From: Rhizobium aethiopicum
Lineage (GTDB): Bacteria > Pseudomonadota > Alphaproteobacteria > Rhizobiales > Rhizobiaceae
NCBI RefSeq assembly: GCF_014197535.1
Contig: NZ_JACIFV010000018.1
Coordinates: forward strand, 1 to 64,000
DNA length: 64,000 nt
Reading direction: 5' to 3'
A model generated the notes under the pieces. It was not told the DNA's origin. It saw nothing but the letters and a program-made list of their open reading frames with translations, and ran no database searches. Within the stretch, counting starts at the first letter, position 1. Each line of letters begins with the position of its first letter. The translations under genes and the position numbers were made by a program. Shown here in pieces: positions 34,041 through 43,113 of the stretch.

Positions 34041-35075
34041 TCAGGAAGCGGCCCGAATTCCGGGTTGCGCTTTCCATCCGAGTTCGGGTGCGATTGCCGT
34101 CACGAAATCGTGGAGGATCTGGCGATATTGCTCGTGCTCGAACTCGTAAGGGAGTTCTAGCCTCAGCTCGCTGACCTCAGGCAGGATCGGATCGGAAAAG
34201 AGCCGCTCCAATATCTCCTCCGACGTGCCGACGATATCCCGGGCGAACAGGGTGCGCCGCTCGCCCTGCGGCGAGAGCGTCCGCTCATGGCGGCCATCGG
34301 CATAATCGCGGTAACGGCGGCGTGTTGCCGCATCGGCGCTGTCGAAAGGCACGATGACGCGGCCGAGCGCGATACGGCGCTCAGTTCCAGAGGCGCGATA
34401 GGTTTCGATCAGCCTGGATTGAGCGACGAAGAAATCATCCGTCCCCTCCCCGGTGATCACATTGCCTGTCAACAGATTGAAGCCGTTGCGGCCTGCCCAT
34501 TCGGCCGAGCGCTGCGACCCGCCGCCATACCAGATGCGGTCGATCAAACCTTTGGCAAAAGGCTGCAGGCGCGGCCGCTGCGGGCCGAATGGCGTCTTGA
34601 TGAAGGTCTGCTCGTCGCCGATATAGCTGCCGCGCAGATTGCCGGCGAAGCGCAAAACGCGATCGTGGGAGAAATCGTAGCTCGTCCAGTCCCCGTCGAA
34701 GGCGAGGGGGCCAATCAGCTCGGCGTGCAGCGGCCGGCCGGCGCTGACGCCGATATTCAGCCGCCCGCGCGAGAGGACATCGACGGTCGCAAGGTCTTCG
34801 GCCAGCCGATAAGGGCTTTCATAACCGATCGGAATGACCGCCGTTCCGAGCTCGATCCGGCTGGTGCGCTGTGTGGCCGCCGCCAGGAAGGCGCTCGCCG
34901 AAGAAATCCCCGGCTCCAGATGCCGCTGGCGGACCCAGGCGCTTTCGAAGCCCAGCTTCTCGCCATATTGCAACTGCTGGAGCGTCTGCTCCAATCCCGA
35001 TAAGGGATCATCGTCGGGATAATTGCCGGGGGTGAGAAAGCCGATATGGCTGATGGATATATCGCGGCCGCTCAT
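34041..35075 (-). CDS. LLM-class flavin-dependent oxidoreductase
   Basis: This 344-residue luciferase-like enzyme has SISHIGFLTPGNYPDDDPL at the N-terminus, GFESAWVRQRHLEPGISS, and IELGTAVIPIGYESPYRLAED. ATG 35075 has GGAAGG upstream and is chosen over a TTG at 35093. It follows the two binding-protein genes and probably oxidises an imported organosulfur compound or its N-acetyl derivative using reduced FMN from the nearby reductase. Substrate is unproven. Confidence 0.8.
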   Translation of the reverse strand: MSGRDISISHIGFLTPGNYPDDDPLSGLEQTLQQLQYGEKLGFESAWVRQRHLEPGISSASAFLAAATQRTSRIELGTAVIPIGYESPYRLAEDLATVDVLSRGRLNIGVSAGRPLHAELIGPLAFDGDWTSYDFSHDRVLRFAGNLRGSYIGDEQTFIKTPFGPQRPRLQPFAKGLIDRIWYGGGSQRSAEWAGRNGFNLLTGNVITGEGTDDFFVAQSRLIETYRASGTERRIALGRVIVPFDSADAATRRRYRDYADGRHERTLSPQGERRTLFARDIVGTSEEILERLFSDPILPEVSELRLELPYEFEHEQYRQILHDFVTAIAPELGWKAQPGIRAAS

Positions 35076-35089
35076 GTCATGCCTTCCGT

Positions 35090-36025
35090 TCAATATTTCG
35101 GCAGGCCGGGTGGGTTGGTCTCGGATGCCGGCAAAGCTTCCTCGGAAAGGTGCCAGTGCTCGAGGATTTTGGCGTAGGTGCCGTCCTTGATCAGGCCGTT
35201 GGTGGCGATGGTCAGCGCGTTCGCCAGCCCACTTCCCTTGCGGGTGGTAATCGCGACATCCGAACGATCCGGCCAGCCGGCGCTCAGCGTGCCGACCCGC
35301 TTGATGTTCTTGTCGCGCGCGGCGATGAAGACGAGCTGGGCGTGCGGCTGGACGATGACATCTGCCCGGCCGGAACGCAGCGCGAGCAGGCTCGCCGCCT
35401 CGTCATCATAATATTGGAGTTCGATCGGCTTCAGGCCCGCGGAGACGTCCTCTTCGCTCCACTTCACCAGAATGCGCTCCTGGTTGGTGCCGGCGCCGAC
35501 GATGATCCTGAGGCCGGCCGCATCCTTCGGCTCCTTGATCGAGCTAATGGGGCTGTCGGATTTCACGAAGATACCATGCAGGCCCTGGCGATAGGTGGAG
35601 AAATCGAACTTCTCCTTGCGCTGCTCGGTCACACCGACATTGGAGATGACGGCATCATATTTGCCGGAGGTCAGGCCGAGCGGCCAGTCGATCCAGGCGA
35701 CCGGGACGATCTCCAGCGTTAGGCCGAGGCTATCGGCAATGGCATAGGCATAATCGGGATCGGCCCCGACCACGGTTTTGGCATCTGTCGCATAGGTGGA
35801 AAGCGGAGGGCCGCCGGGACTGACGGCGATGGTAAACTTGCCCGGCGTGACGAACTTGAAGTCTTTCGGAATGGCAGCGATCGCCGCATCGTTCCTGGCG
35901 GCATGAAGCCTGCCCGGCTGCCGCGGGCTGAGGTCGAAATCATCGGCCGCACGGGTTGCGCCGAAGAAATGGCAGAACGCCATGGCCGCAATCAGCAGGG
36001 TGCGGAATGCCGGAAAGGCAATCAT
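35090..36025 (-). CDS. Amino-acid-type ABC solute-binding protein (family 3), copy 1
   Basis: This 311-residue periplasmic protein starts at ATG 36025 with a signal peptide (FRTLLIAAMAFCHFFGATRA). The mature N-terminus FDLSPRQPGRL and the tail NPPGLPKY are shared with the next upstream gene, showing tandem duplication. Core features are KFTIAVSPGGPPLSTYATD, WIDWPLGLTSGKYDAVISN and EKFDFSTYRQG, typical of polar amino-acid and cystine-type binders (TcyJ/TcyK-like). It lies 14 bp before the LLM gene. Confidence 0.83.
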   Translation of the reverse strand: MIAFPAFRTLLIAAMAFCHFFGATRAADDFDLSPRQPGRLHAARNDAAIAAIPKDFKFVTPGKFTIAVSPGGPPLSTYATDAKTVVGADPDYAYAIADSLGLTLEIVPVAWIDWPLGLTSGKYDAVISNVGVTEQRKEKFDFSTYRQGLHGIFVKSDSPISSIKEPKDAAGLRIIVGAGTNQERILVKWSEEDVSAGLKPIELQYYDDEAASLLALRSGRADVIVQPHAQLVFIAARDKNIKRVGTLSAGWPDRSDVAITTRKGSGLANALTIATNGLIKDGTYAKILEHWHLSEEALPASETNPPGLPKY

Positions 36026-36060
36026 TGTCTTCAATCTCCAAATTAGCAGGCAGGAATGGT

Positions 36061-36077
36061 CGGCAGGAATACTGCCG
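36061..36077 (-). terminator. Intercistronic hairpin between sister binding-protein genes
   Basis: CGGCAG-GAATA-CTGCCG forms a 6-bp stem in the 70-bp gap downstream of the second binding-protein gene. It is short but placed like the hairpins after the other binding proteins. Confidence 0.4.
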
Positions 36078-36095
36078 GCCGGATAAGGATAAGGA

Positions 36096-37058
36096 TCAGG
36101 AGCCGCTCTTCGGCAGGCCTGGCGGGTTGGTCTGGGCCTTGTCGATTGCCTCGGGACCGAGATTCCACGTATCGAGGATCTTCTTATAGGCGCCGCTGGC
36201 GATCAGATCGTTGACGACATCAGTCACGGGCGCCGCCAGCCCGCTGCCCTTGCGCGTGGTGACCGCGATCTCGGCCGTGATCGGCCAACCGCCGCTGACC
36301 GTGCCGACGAGTTTGGTCTTGCCATTGATGCCAGCCGCATAGGCCTGCGTCGCGTTGACGCTGAAGACGGCGTCGGCCCTGCCGGACTGAACGGCAAGAT
36401 CCTTGACCGCGTCGTCGTCGTAATATTGCACCTCGATCGGCTTCAAGCCGGTCGCGACATTCTGCCGGTCCCATTCCAGCAGGATCTTCTCCTGGTTGGT
36501 GCCGGCATCGGTGATGACCTTCAGGCCGGCAATATCCTTCGGCTGCTTGATCGAGCTAATCGGATTATCGGCCCTGACGTAGAAACCGAGCTCATCCTTG
36601 CGGTAGGTCGAGAAATCGAATTTTTCCTTGCGCTCTTCCGTGACGGTCACGTTCGAGATCACCGCGTCGAACTTGCCCGAAGTGAGCCCAAGCGGCCAAT
36701 CCGCCCATGCTACGGAAACGAGGTTGAGCTTCAGGCCAAGGGTGTCGGCAATCGCCTGCGCGAGATCGACGTCATAACCGATGACGGTCTTGGAATCGGA
36801 AGCGTAGTCATGCAGCGGAAGATTGCCGCTCGAACTGATCCCGACGGTGAAGACGCCGTTTTCGACGAACTTGAAGTCCTTGGTTTCGGCGATACGCTTC
36901 TCGTTCTTTTCCACCCGCAGCCGGTTCGGCTGTTCAGGGCTGAGATCGAACTTCTGCTGCGCCTGAGCGGAACCGAAACCGATCGCTGCAATGGTGACGG
37001 CTCCCGCTATCAGAAGCCTTGCTCTATCTGTAAATGTCACACCCCTTCTCCACTTCAT
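36096..37058 (-). CDS. Amino-acid-type ABC solute-binding protein (family 3), copy 2
   Basis: This 320-residue periplasmic protein has a signal peptide (ARLLIAGAVTIAAIGFGSAQ, ending QA before QKFDLSP). ATG 37058 is used; GTG 37040 with GGAGAAGG just before it is an equally good start. The mature part shares FDLSPEQPNRL, WADWPLGLTSGKFDAVISN, EKFDFSTYRKD and the NPPGLPK tail with the downstream copy. The longer open frame upstream is a shadow of the fusion gene. The two copies may differ in ligand, as the paired TcyJ and TcyK proteins do. Confidence 0.83.
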   Translation of the reverse strand: MKWRRGVTFTDRARLLIAGAVTIAAIGFGSAQAQQKFDLSPEQPNRLRVEKNEKRIAETKDFKFVENGVFTVGISSSGNLPLHDYASDSKTVIGYDVDLAQAIADTLGLKLNLVSVAWADWPLGLTSGKFDAVISNVTVTEERKEKFDFSTYRKDELGFYVRADNPISSIKQPKDIAGLKVITDAGTNQEKILLEWDRQNVATGLKPIEVQYYDDDAVKDLAVQSGRADAVFSVNATQAYAAGINGKTKLVGTVSGGWPITAEIAVTTRKGSGLAAPVTDVVNDLIASGAYKKILDTWNLGPEAIDKAQTNPPGLPKSGS

Positions 37059-37131
37059 CTTAGGGTTGCAGTTGTTGTCATTCGACCGGAGCAGCCCGTC
37101 GCGGCCCGGCATTTCGCCAGCGCTTTCGGCG

Positions 37132-38907
37132 CTAGAGAACTTTGGCGAGGAATTCGCGTGTTCGAGGATGTTCCGCTTGCGTAAAGATCCGGGCCGGTGG
37201 GCCGGCCTCCAGGATACGGCCGCTTTCCATGAACACGACAGTGTCGGCGACCTCACGGGCAAAACCGATTTCATGGGTGACGATGACGAGCGTCGTGCCG
37301 GTGCGGGCCAGCTCCTTGATGACATCGAGCACTTCGCCGACGAGTTCGGGATCGAGCGCTGAGGTCGGCTCATCGAAGAGCAGCACCTTAGGGCGGAGCG
37401 CCAATGCCCGGGCGATCGCAACTCGCTGCTGCTGGCCGCCCGAGAGCTGGCGTGGATAGGCGATGATCTTGTCGCTGAGGCCGATACGGGCGAGGAGTTC
37501 CTGCGCCAATTGCACGGCTTCCTCGCGGCCGATGCCGCGAACCTGGATCGGCGCCTCGATGAGGTTTTCGAGCACGGTCAGATGCGGGAAGAGATTGAAG
37601 CTCTGGAAGACCATGCCGATATCGGCGCGGCGCTTGAGGATATCCTTCTCCTTGAGCTCATAGAGCGTATCGCCCTTCCTGCTGTAACCGACGAAATCAC
37701 CGTCGACGGAAATGAAGCCCTCGTCGACACGTTCCAGATGGTTGATGGAGCGCAGCAGAGTCGATTTTCCCGAACCGGAGGGACCGAGGATGGCGGTCAC
37801 GCTGCCGGCCGGCAGGTTGAGTTCGACATCATCGAGCACTTTCAGCGAACCGAAGCTTTTGGAGATCGCGTGGATGCGCACTGCACCGCCTGTCCGCAGC
37901 GCCGTCCTATCATGAAAATCGGGATTGCGCGCGCTATCGGTCGTGTTACCGAGAGCCGGCACCGGACGGCGGAAGCGCTCCAGGAATGCCTGGAAGGGCA
38001 GCGGTGTCGGGTTGCGCACCGCGCCTTTGGAGAAGTAGCGCTCGATATAATACTGGGCGACCGACAGCACGGTCATGATGATCAGATACCAGACCGTTGC
38101 GACCATCAGCAGCGGAATGACTTCGAGATTGCGGCGATAGATCACCTGGACCGTGTAAAAGAGCTCCGGCAGCGCCAGCACATAAACGACGGACGTGCTC
38201 TTGGCCAATCCGATGAGTTCGTTGAAACCGGTCGGCAGGATAGAGCGCATGGCCTGCGGCAGCACGATGCGGAAGGCTTGCCGGCGGCGCGGCAGACCAA
38301 GGGCGGCCGCGGCCTCCAGCTGCCCATGATCCACCGACAGAATGCCGCCGCGGACGATCTCGGCGAAAAACGCCGACTGGTTGAGCGTGAGGCCGAGATA
38401 GGCGGCGGCAAAAGGCGTCAGCAGCTGCACGGTGGGATAGCTGAACAAGACCGTATCGGTGAAGGGAACCCCGATCCTGATCGTTTCGTAGAGGTAGCCG
38501 AGATTGTTCAATATCAAGAGCAGCACGATCATAGGGATCGAGCGCAGCAGCCAGATGTAGCCCCAGGACACGCCTGATAGCAGCGGCGACTTGGAAACAC
38601 GGGCGAGCGCCAGAGCCGTTCCGAGAATAGAGCCGGAAACGGCGGCGAGCGCGGTCAGGAGCAATGTCCTGCCAAGACCGACGAGCACCGGCTCGGCAAA
38701 GAACCATTCGGCAAAGACGCCCCAACCCCAACGCGGATTTGTGAAGGTGGAATAGAGCACGGCGACGATGACGACAGCGGCGAATATCGTGCCCGCCAGC
38801 CGCTCGGGATGGCGCGCCGGCACGATGCGGTAACGGGAAGTGTCCTGCCTCGGTTCTGCCGTCCTGCTGGCGGGCTCGAGGCCCGCAAAATCCGTCGTCA
38901 GTGCCAT
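37132..38907 (-). CDS. Fused amino-acid ABC permease and ATP-binding protein
   Basis: This 591-residue single chain has residues 1-310 as a polar amino-acid permease (helices from GTIFAAVVIVAVLYS; EAA loop AAALGLPRRRQAFRIVLPQA). Residues 345-591 are an ATPase (Walker A GPSGSGKST, signature LSGGQQQRVAIARA, Walker B VLLFDEPTSALDPE, switch His VTHEIGFA). In most organisms, including the Bacillus tcyLMN set, these are separate genes. The linker near 310-345 is polar. A dimer of this protein would form a complete transporter core served by the two downstream binding proteins. Confidence 0.88.
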   Translation of the reverse strand: MALTTDFAGLEPASRTAEPRQDTSRYRIVPARHPERLAGTIFAAVVIVAVLYSTFTNPRWGWGVFAEWFFAEPVLVGLGRTLLLTALAAVSGSILGTALALARVSKSPLLSGVSWGYIWLLRSIPMIVLLLILNNLGYLYETIRIGVPFTDTVLFSYPTVQLLTPFAAAYLGLTLNQSAFFAEIVRGGILSVDHGQLEAAAALGLPRRRQAFRIVLPQAMRSILPTGFNELIGLAKSTSVVYVLALPELFYTVQVIYRRNLEVIPLLMVATVWYLIIMTVLSVAQYYIERYFSKGAVRNPTPLPFQAFLERFRRPVPALGNTTDSARNPDFHDRTALRTGGAVRIHAISKSFGSLKVLDDVELNLPAGSVTAILGPSGSGKSTLLRSINHLERVDEGFISVDGDFVGYSRKGDTLYELKEKDILKRRADIGMVFQSFNLFPHLTVLENLIEAPIQVRGIGREEAVQLAQELLARIGLSDKIIAYPRQLSGGQQQRVAIARALALRPKVLLFDEPTSALDPELVGEVLDVIKELARTGTTLVIVTHEIGFAREVADTVVFMESGRILEAGPPARIFTQAEHPRTREFLAKVL

Positions 38908-38943
38908 TGTTGTTTCCCTTTTATGAATGTCGGTCTTGCCGTT

Positions 38944-39486
38944 TCAGAGATTTGCCCCGGCCACCTTCAGGCGCGGTTCGCTTTCCAAAGCCGGCGCAGC
39001 GAGATGGGTGATGTCCTTCTCGAAGGGCAGGCTCTTGTAGATCTCGGGATCGGCAGCCGTGTCGAAGAGCGCGGTGTAGCCATAATTCAAATAAAGACCG
39101 ACGGCCTCGGGCTGGCGGAAACCGGTCGTCAGATAGATCCTGCTATAACCCTGGCGGGCCGCCTGAGCCTCCAGCTCCACCAGCACCTTGCGCGCGAGGC
39201 CCTGGCGGCGCAGGTCGGAGCGCGTCCAAATACGTTTGAACTCGGCCGTGCGATCGTCGTAATGTTTGAAGGCGCCGCCGCCGATGGTTTCGCCATTCCG
39301 GATCAGCAGCAGAAAATTGCCATGGGGCGGCGCGAAGGCTTCGGGGGGATAGCGGGTGAGCTCGGCCGCAGCGCCTTCGGAATTGAAATAATTGCCGTAG
39401 CGGCTGTCATATTCGTAGATTAGCTCGTCGATCAGCGGCTTGGCGCGGGGATCGAGAGTGGTCGTATAGAGAAACGTATCGCTCAT
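38944..39486 (-). CDS. GNAT-family N-acetyltransferase
   Basis: This 180-residue acetyltransferase has the acetyl-CoA-binding motif A region RIWTRSDLRRQGLARKVLVE, and TGFRQPEAVGLYLNYGYTAL at the C-terminus. GTG 39498, which overlaps the amidohydrolase stop, is an alternative start. Next to an M20 deacylase and monooxygenases it recalls YxeL/YtmI of Bacillus, which N-acetylate S-modified cysteines before C-S cleavage. The specific substrate is inferred. Confidence 0.82.
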   Translation of the reverse strand: MSDTFLYTTTLDPRAKPLIDELIYEYDSRYGNYFNSEGAAAELTRYPPEAFAPPHGNFLLLIRNGETIGGGAFKHYDDRTAEFKRIWTRSDLRRQGLARKVLVELEAQAARQGYSRIYLTTGFRQPEAVGLYLNYGYTALFDTAADPEIYKSLPFEKDITHLAAPALESEPRLKVAGANL

Positions 39487-39494
39487 ATCGTTCG

Positions 39495-40694
39495 TCACCC
39501 GTTGTCTTCAGTGAGGAAGGTTTCTGCGAGCCGCACCCAATAGCGGGCGGCCGGCGCGATGATCGCGTCGTTGAAATCGTAGTGAGCGCTATGGAGAGCA
39601 GCGCTGTCGCCATTGCCGACGAAGAGATAGCTGCCGGGATTGGCCTGCAGCATGAAGGCGAAATCCTCGCTCGCGGTTCTCGGCCGGAAATCCTTCTCGA
39701 TCGCGGCAAGGCCGAGCGCGTCATAGGCGACGTCCCGGGCAAAAGCCGTTTCTTTTGCGTGGTTGACCAACGCCGGAAAGCCGAGCCGGTAATTCACATC
39801 CGCCTCGGCGCCGAAGCTTTCGGCCTGGGCGCGGGCAAGGGCCGGAATGCGCTCCTGCAGCAACTGGCGAACCGTCTCGCTGAAGGCCCGCATGGTGAGC
39901 TTCATCTCCACGCTTTCCGGGATCACGTTCGAGGCGGAGCCGGCATGGATCGAGCCGACGGTGGCGACCGCCATGTCCTGCGGATCGACATTGCGCGAGA
40001 CGACGCTTTGCAGCGCGGTGATGAAGGAGGCCGATGCCAGCACCGGATCGACGGCGCGGTGCGGCTCAGCACCGTGGCCGCCCTTGCCGACGATCCTGAC
40101 GACTGCCTGGTCGACCGACGCCATGGCGGGGCCGGTGACGAAGCCGAACTGACCTGCCGGGACGCCCGGCCAGTTGTGCAAGCCGAAGACCGCATCGACG
40201 GGAAAACGGTCGAACAGCCCTTCCGAGATCATTTTGCGTGCGCCGGCGCCGATCTCTTCGGCCGGCTGGAAGATCAGCCTCAGCGTGCCGCTGAAATTGC
40301 CGCTCGCTGCGAGATAGCGGGCGGCGGCAAGCAGGATGGAGATATGGCCGTCATGGCCGCAGGCATGCATGACGCCGGGGTTGCTGCTGGCATAGGCAAG
40401 GTCGGTCGCCTCCTCGATCGGCAGTGCATCCATATCAGCCCGGATGCCGAGCCGCTTCTTGCCTTTGCCGCGCCTGAGGGTGGCGACGATACCGGTGCCG
40501 GCAATGCCCGTCGCCACCTCATAGCCCCAGGAGGAAAGGCGGGATGCCACAAGCTTGCTGGTGCGAAGCTCCTGGAACGCCAGCTCGGGATATTGGTGCA
40601 GATCGCGGCGAAGCGCGATGATTTCATCGAGATAACGGGCGATGCCGTTCTCGACCGGATCGTTGCTGCGCGGGTTCTGAGCGATGAGGTCCAT
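39495..40694 (-). CDS. M20-family amidohydrolase (N-acetyl-amino-acid deacylase type)
   Basis: This 399-residue metallohydrolase has the HipO/YxeP layout: HQYPELAFQE near residue 36, GIRADMDALPIEE, MHACGHDGHISILL with metal ligands, QPAEEIGAGARKMI, and HNWPGVPAGQFG. The dimerisation insert is in the middle. It would deacetylate N-acetyl-cysteine-type products to release the amino acid. It overlaps the GNAT gene by 4 bp if the GTG start is used. Auxin-conjugate or hippurate hydrolases are family alternatives. Confidence 0.85.
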   Translation of the reverse strand: MDLIAQNPRSNDPVENGIARYLDEIIALRRDLHQYPELAFQELRTSKLVASRLSSWGYEVATGIAGTGIVATLRRGKGKKRLGIRADMDALPIEEATDLAYASSNPGVMHACGHDGHISILLAAARYLAASGNFSGTLRLIFQPAEEIGAGARKMISEGLFDRFPVDAVFGLHNWPGVPAGQFGFVTGPAMASVDQAVVRIVGKGGHGAEPHRAVDPVLASASFITALQSVVSRNVDPQDMAVATVGSIHAGSASNVIPESVEMKLTMRAFSETVRQLLQERIPALARAQAESFGAEADVNYRLGFPALVNHAKETAFARDVAYDALGLAAIEKDFRPRTASEDFAFMLQANPGSYLFVGNGDSAALHSAHYDFNDAIIAPAARYWVRLAETFLTEDNG

Positions 40695-40711
40695 GGCGGT
40701 TCGCCGGCGCC

Positions 40712-42061
40712 TCAGGCGCCGACAGCCTTTCCGCGTTCGAGCTCATCCGCAGCGGCCGCATAGCGGCTTTCGCGGAAGGGCAGGCCCAGATGATCGCGCA
40801 GCGTCTCGCCCTTCAGGACAGGATCGAAATAGCCGCGCTCAATGAGAATCGGCAGGACATATCGGGCGAAATCGTTGAAGCCTTCGGCGATGACGGGGAA
40901 GCCCAGGATGAAGCCGTCGGCGGCGCCATGATCCACCCAGCGGATGATCTCGTCTGCAATATGCTCGGCGGTGCCGATGAAGGCGGTGCGCGGCGTTGCT
41001 GAATCGAGCGCGACCTGGCGGAGCGTCAGCCCTTTTTCGCGCGCCGTCCTTTTGATGCGATCGGTTGTGGCGCGGAAATTGTTTCTGCCGACATCGCCGA
41101 GTTCGGGGAACGTCTCGTCGAGCGGATAGACGCTGAAATCGTGATGATCGAAGAAGCGGCCGAGATAGAGGAGTGCCTCATCGATCGTGACGAGGTTGCG
41201 GATCGCCTGGTATTTGGCTTCCGCCTCCTCAGGCGTCGCGCCGACGATCGGCCCGATGCCCGGATAGATACCGACTTCCGCGGCACTGCGGCCATGCGCA
41301 ATCACGCTGTCCTTGAGCTGGCGGTAGAAGATCTGCGCCTCTTCGAACGGCCCGCCATTGGTGAAGACGGCATCGGCATGTTTGCCGGCGAGCCTGATGC
41401 CGGAATCCGAAGCACCGGCCTGAAAGACGACCGGTTGCCCCTGCTTCGAACGGCCGATATTGAGCGGCCCCTCGATGCGGAAAAAGCGGCCCTTATGGTT
41501 GAGGCGATGCATCTTCGCCTTGTCAACAAAGACGCCAGTCTCGCGATTGCGCACGAAAGCATCGTCGTCCCAGGAATCCCAGAGACCTTTGATCGCGTCG
41601 ATATAATCCTCAGCGATCTCGTAGCGCAGCTCATGTTCGGGATGTTCGCGGCTGTAATTGCGCCCCGAGCCTTCGAGCGGCGAGGTCACCGCATTCCACC
41701 CTGCCCTGCCGCCGCTGATGAGATCGATCGAGGCGAACTGGCGGGCGATGGTGAAAGGATCGCTGTAGGAGGTCGAGACCGTGCCGACGAGGCCGATCTT
41801 CGAGGTGGAGGCCGCCAGCGCCGAGAGAATGGCGATCGGCTCGAACCGGTTGAGGAAATGCGGGATCGACTGCTCATTGATATAGAGCCCGTCGGCGACG
41901 AAGGCGAAAGCGATGCCAGCCCCTTCCGCCTTGCGCGCCGTCTCGACGAAGAAGTCGAAATTGACGCTGGCATCGGCCGGTCCGCTCGGGTGTTTCCAGG
42001 CATTCATATGGCCGCCTGGGCCCTGCAGCATGATGCCGAACGTGACGTGTTTCTGAGCCAT
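40712..42061 (-). CDS. NtaA/SnaA/DszA-family flavin-dependent monooxygenase
   Basis: This 449-residue protein has the hallmark segments of the group: WKHPSGPADASVNFDFFV near the N-terminus, GRAGWNAVTSPLEGSGRNY, HKGRFFRIEGPLN, PVVFQAGASDSGIRLAGKHA and GFPVIAEGFNDF. Family members oxidise compounds such as nitrilotriacetate, dibenzothiophene sulfone and N-acetyl S-modified cysteines (YtnJ, YxeK). In this operon it is the best candidate for oxidative C-S cleavage of an N-acetylated thioether. It needs reduced FMN. Confidence 0.87.
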   Translation of the reverse strand: MAQKHVTFGIMLQGPGGHMNAWKHPSGPADASVNFDFFVETARKAEGAGIAFAFVADGLYINEQSIPHFLNRFEPIAILSALAASTSKIGLVGTVSTSYSDPFTIARQFASIDLISGGRAGWNAVTSPLEGSGRNYSREHPEHELRYEIAEDYIDAIKGLWDSWDDDAFVRNRETGVFVDKAKMHRLNHKGRFFRIEGPLNIGRSKQGQPVVFQAGASDSGIRLAGKHADAVFTNGGPFEEAQIFYRQLKDSVIAHGRSAAEVGIYPGIGPIVGATPEEAEAKYQAIRNLVTIDEALLYLGRFFDHHDFSVYPLDETFPELGDVGRNNFRATTDRIKRTAREKGLTLRQVALDSATPRTAFIGTAEHIADEIIRWVDHGAADGFILGFPVIAEGFNDFARYVLPILIERGYFDPVLKGETLRDHLGLPFRESRYAAAADELERGKAVGA

Positions 42062-42085
42062 GGGATCGATCCTCCTTGAAAGAGG

Positions 42086-43078
42086 TCAGGCGACGAGGGA
42101 AAGCCGCTCGGCAGCGAGCAGTTCGATGGAGGCAAGACGATCGGCAGTTGAAAGCGCCGGCGTGTCGAGGACGAACTCGTTGACGCCGTAGCGGCGGTGA
42201 AGCTCATCCAATTCTCCGCGGATCTGCTTGGCTGTGCCGTGGAGCACGCTCGGCACCTTTTCCTCGATGCGGTAGTCGGTGACGCCCGCCTGGCGGACAA
42301 ATTCGGCCGCCTGCTCCTCGCTGCCAACATTGACGGTCTGGCCGTTCGGCAGGAACACCTTGACGATGCGCAGTTTGCCGACCCGCTCGCGGGCATAGTC
42401 CTCGCTTTCGGCGGCAAAGGCTGCGAGCGCGAGGATCGGGCGCTTGCCGCCGGATGCCTGCTCATAGGCCTCGAACGTCTTGTTGAGATTGTCAGGATCC
42501 CCGTTCAGGTGGCCAGCGAAGACGAGTTCCCAGCCCTTCTCGGCTGCGAGTCTGGCGCTTTCGACGCTGGCGCCGAGCAGAAACCGTTCCGGAGCCGTCG
42601 GCGGGAAAGGGGTCGCCTGCGCGCCGGCGTAATTGGGGTCGGCAGCGAGATAAGTGTTGAGATCGGAAAGTTGGCTTGCAAAATCCGGCTTCCTGGACGG
42701 ATCGACGGCGAGCTGCAGCGCGCGCGTCGCCAGCGGAAAACCGCCCGGCGCCTTGCCGACGCCAAGATCGACGCGGCCAGGCGCAAGCGAAGCTAGTAGA
42801 TTGAAGATCTCGGCAACCTTGTAGGCGCTGTAATGCTGTAGCATGACGCCGCCGGAGCCGACGCGGATCTTGGAGGTCCTGGCGAGAAGGTAGGCGATCA
42901 GCGCCTCCGGAGCGGAGCTCGCCAGGTTGGACATGTTATGGTGTTCGGCGACCCAGAAACGGTGATAACCAAGCTCCTCGGCCCGGCTGGCGATCTTTAC
43001 CGTAGCCCTCAGCGCATCGGCGGCGGAAAGGCCCTGTTCGATCGGGCTTTTGTCGAGAAGGCTGAGGAGGTAGGTCAT
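42086..43078 (-). CDS. LLM-class flavin-dependent oxidoreductase (YtmO-like)
   Basis: This 330-residue luciferase-like enzyme has SLLDKSPIEQGLSAADALRA, FWVAEHHNMSNLASSAPEAL and GSGGVMLQHYSAYKVAEIFN, typical of the YtmO/'alkanal monooxygenase-like' subgroup. It is first in the minus-strand sulfur operon, with a TCTA-N9-TAGA element 36-52 bp upstream. A second monooxygenase of this type also accompanies the NtaA-like enzyme in the Bacillus ytm operon. Confidence 0.85.
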   Translation of the reverse strand: MTYLLSLLDKSPIEQGLSAADALRATVKIASRAEELGYHRFWVAEHHNMSNLASSAPEALIAYLLARTSKIRVGSGGVMLQHYSAYKVAEIFNLLASLAPGRVDLGVGKAPGGFPLATRALQLAVDPSRKPDFASQLSDLNTYLAADPNYAGAQATPFPPTAPERFLLGASVESARLAAEKGWELVFAGHLNGDPDNLNKTFEAYEQASGGKRPILALAAFAAESEDYARERVGKLRIVKVFLPNGQTVNVGSEEQAAEFVRQAGVTDYRIEEKVPSVLHGTAKQIRGELDELHRRYGVNEFVLDTPALSTADRLASIELLAAERLSLVA

Positions 43079-43113
43079 GACGCCACGATCCGCTCAATGG
43101 TTGCAAAGTTTAA

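Noticed and set aside
35090..37058. Tandem binding-protein genes considered as an assembly duplication
   Set aside because: The two proteins differ at many positions throughout and have different signal peptides, so this is true gene duplication.
37058..37421. N-terminal extension of the second amino-acid binding protein up to 37421
   Set aside because: The extension overlaps the ATPase part of the fusion gene in another frame; the signal peptide begins near 37058.
37510..38577. 355-codon plus-strand frame opposite the permease-ATPase fusion
   Set aside because: Shadow frame; the opposite strand encodes Walker A, signature and Walker B motifs.
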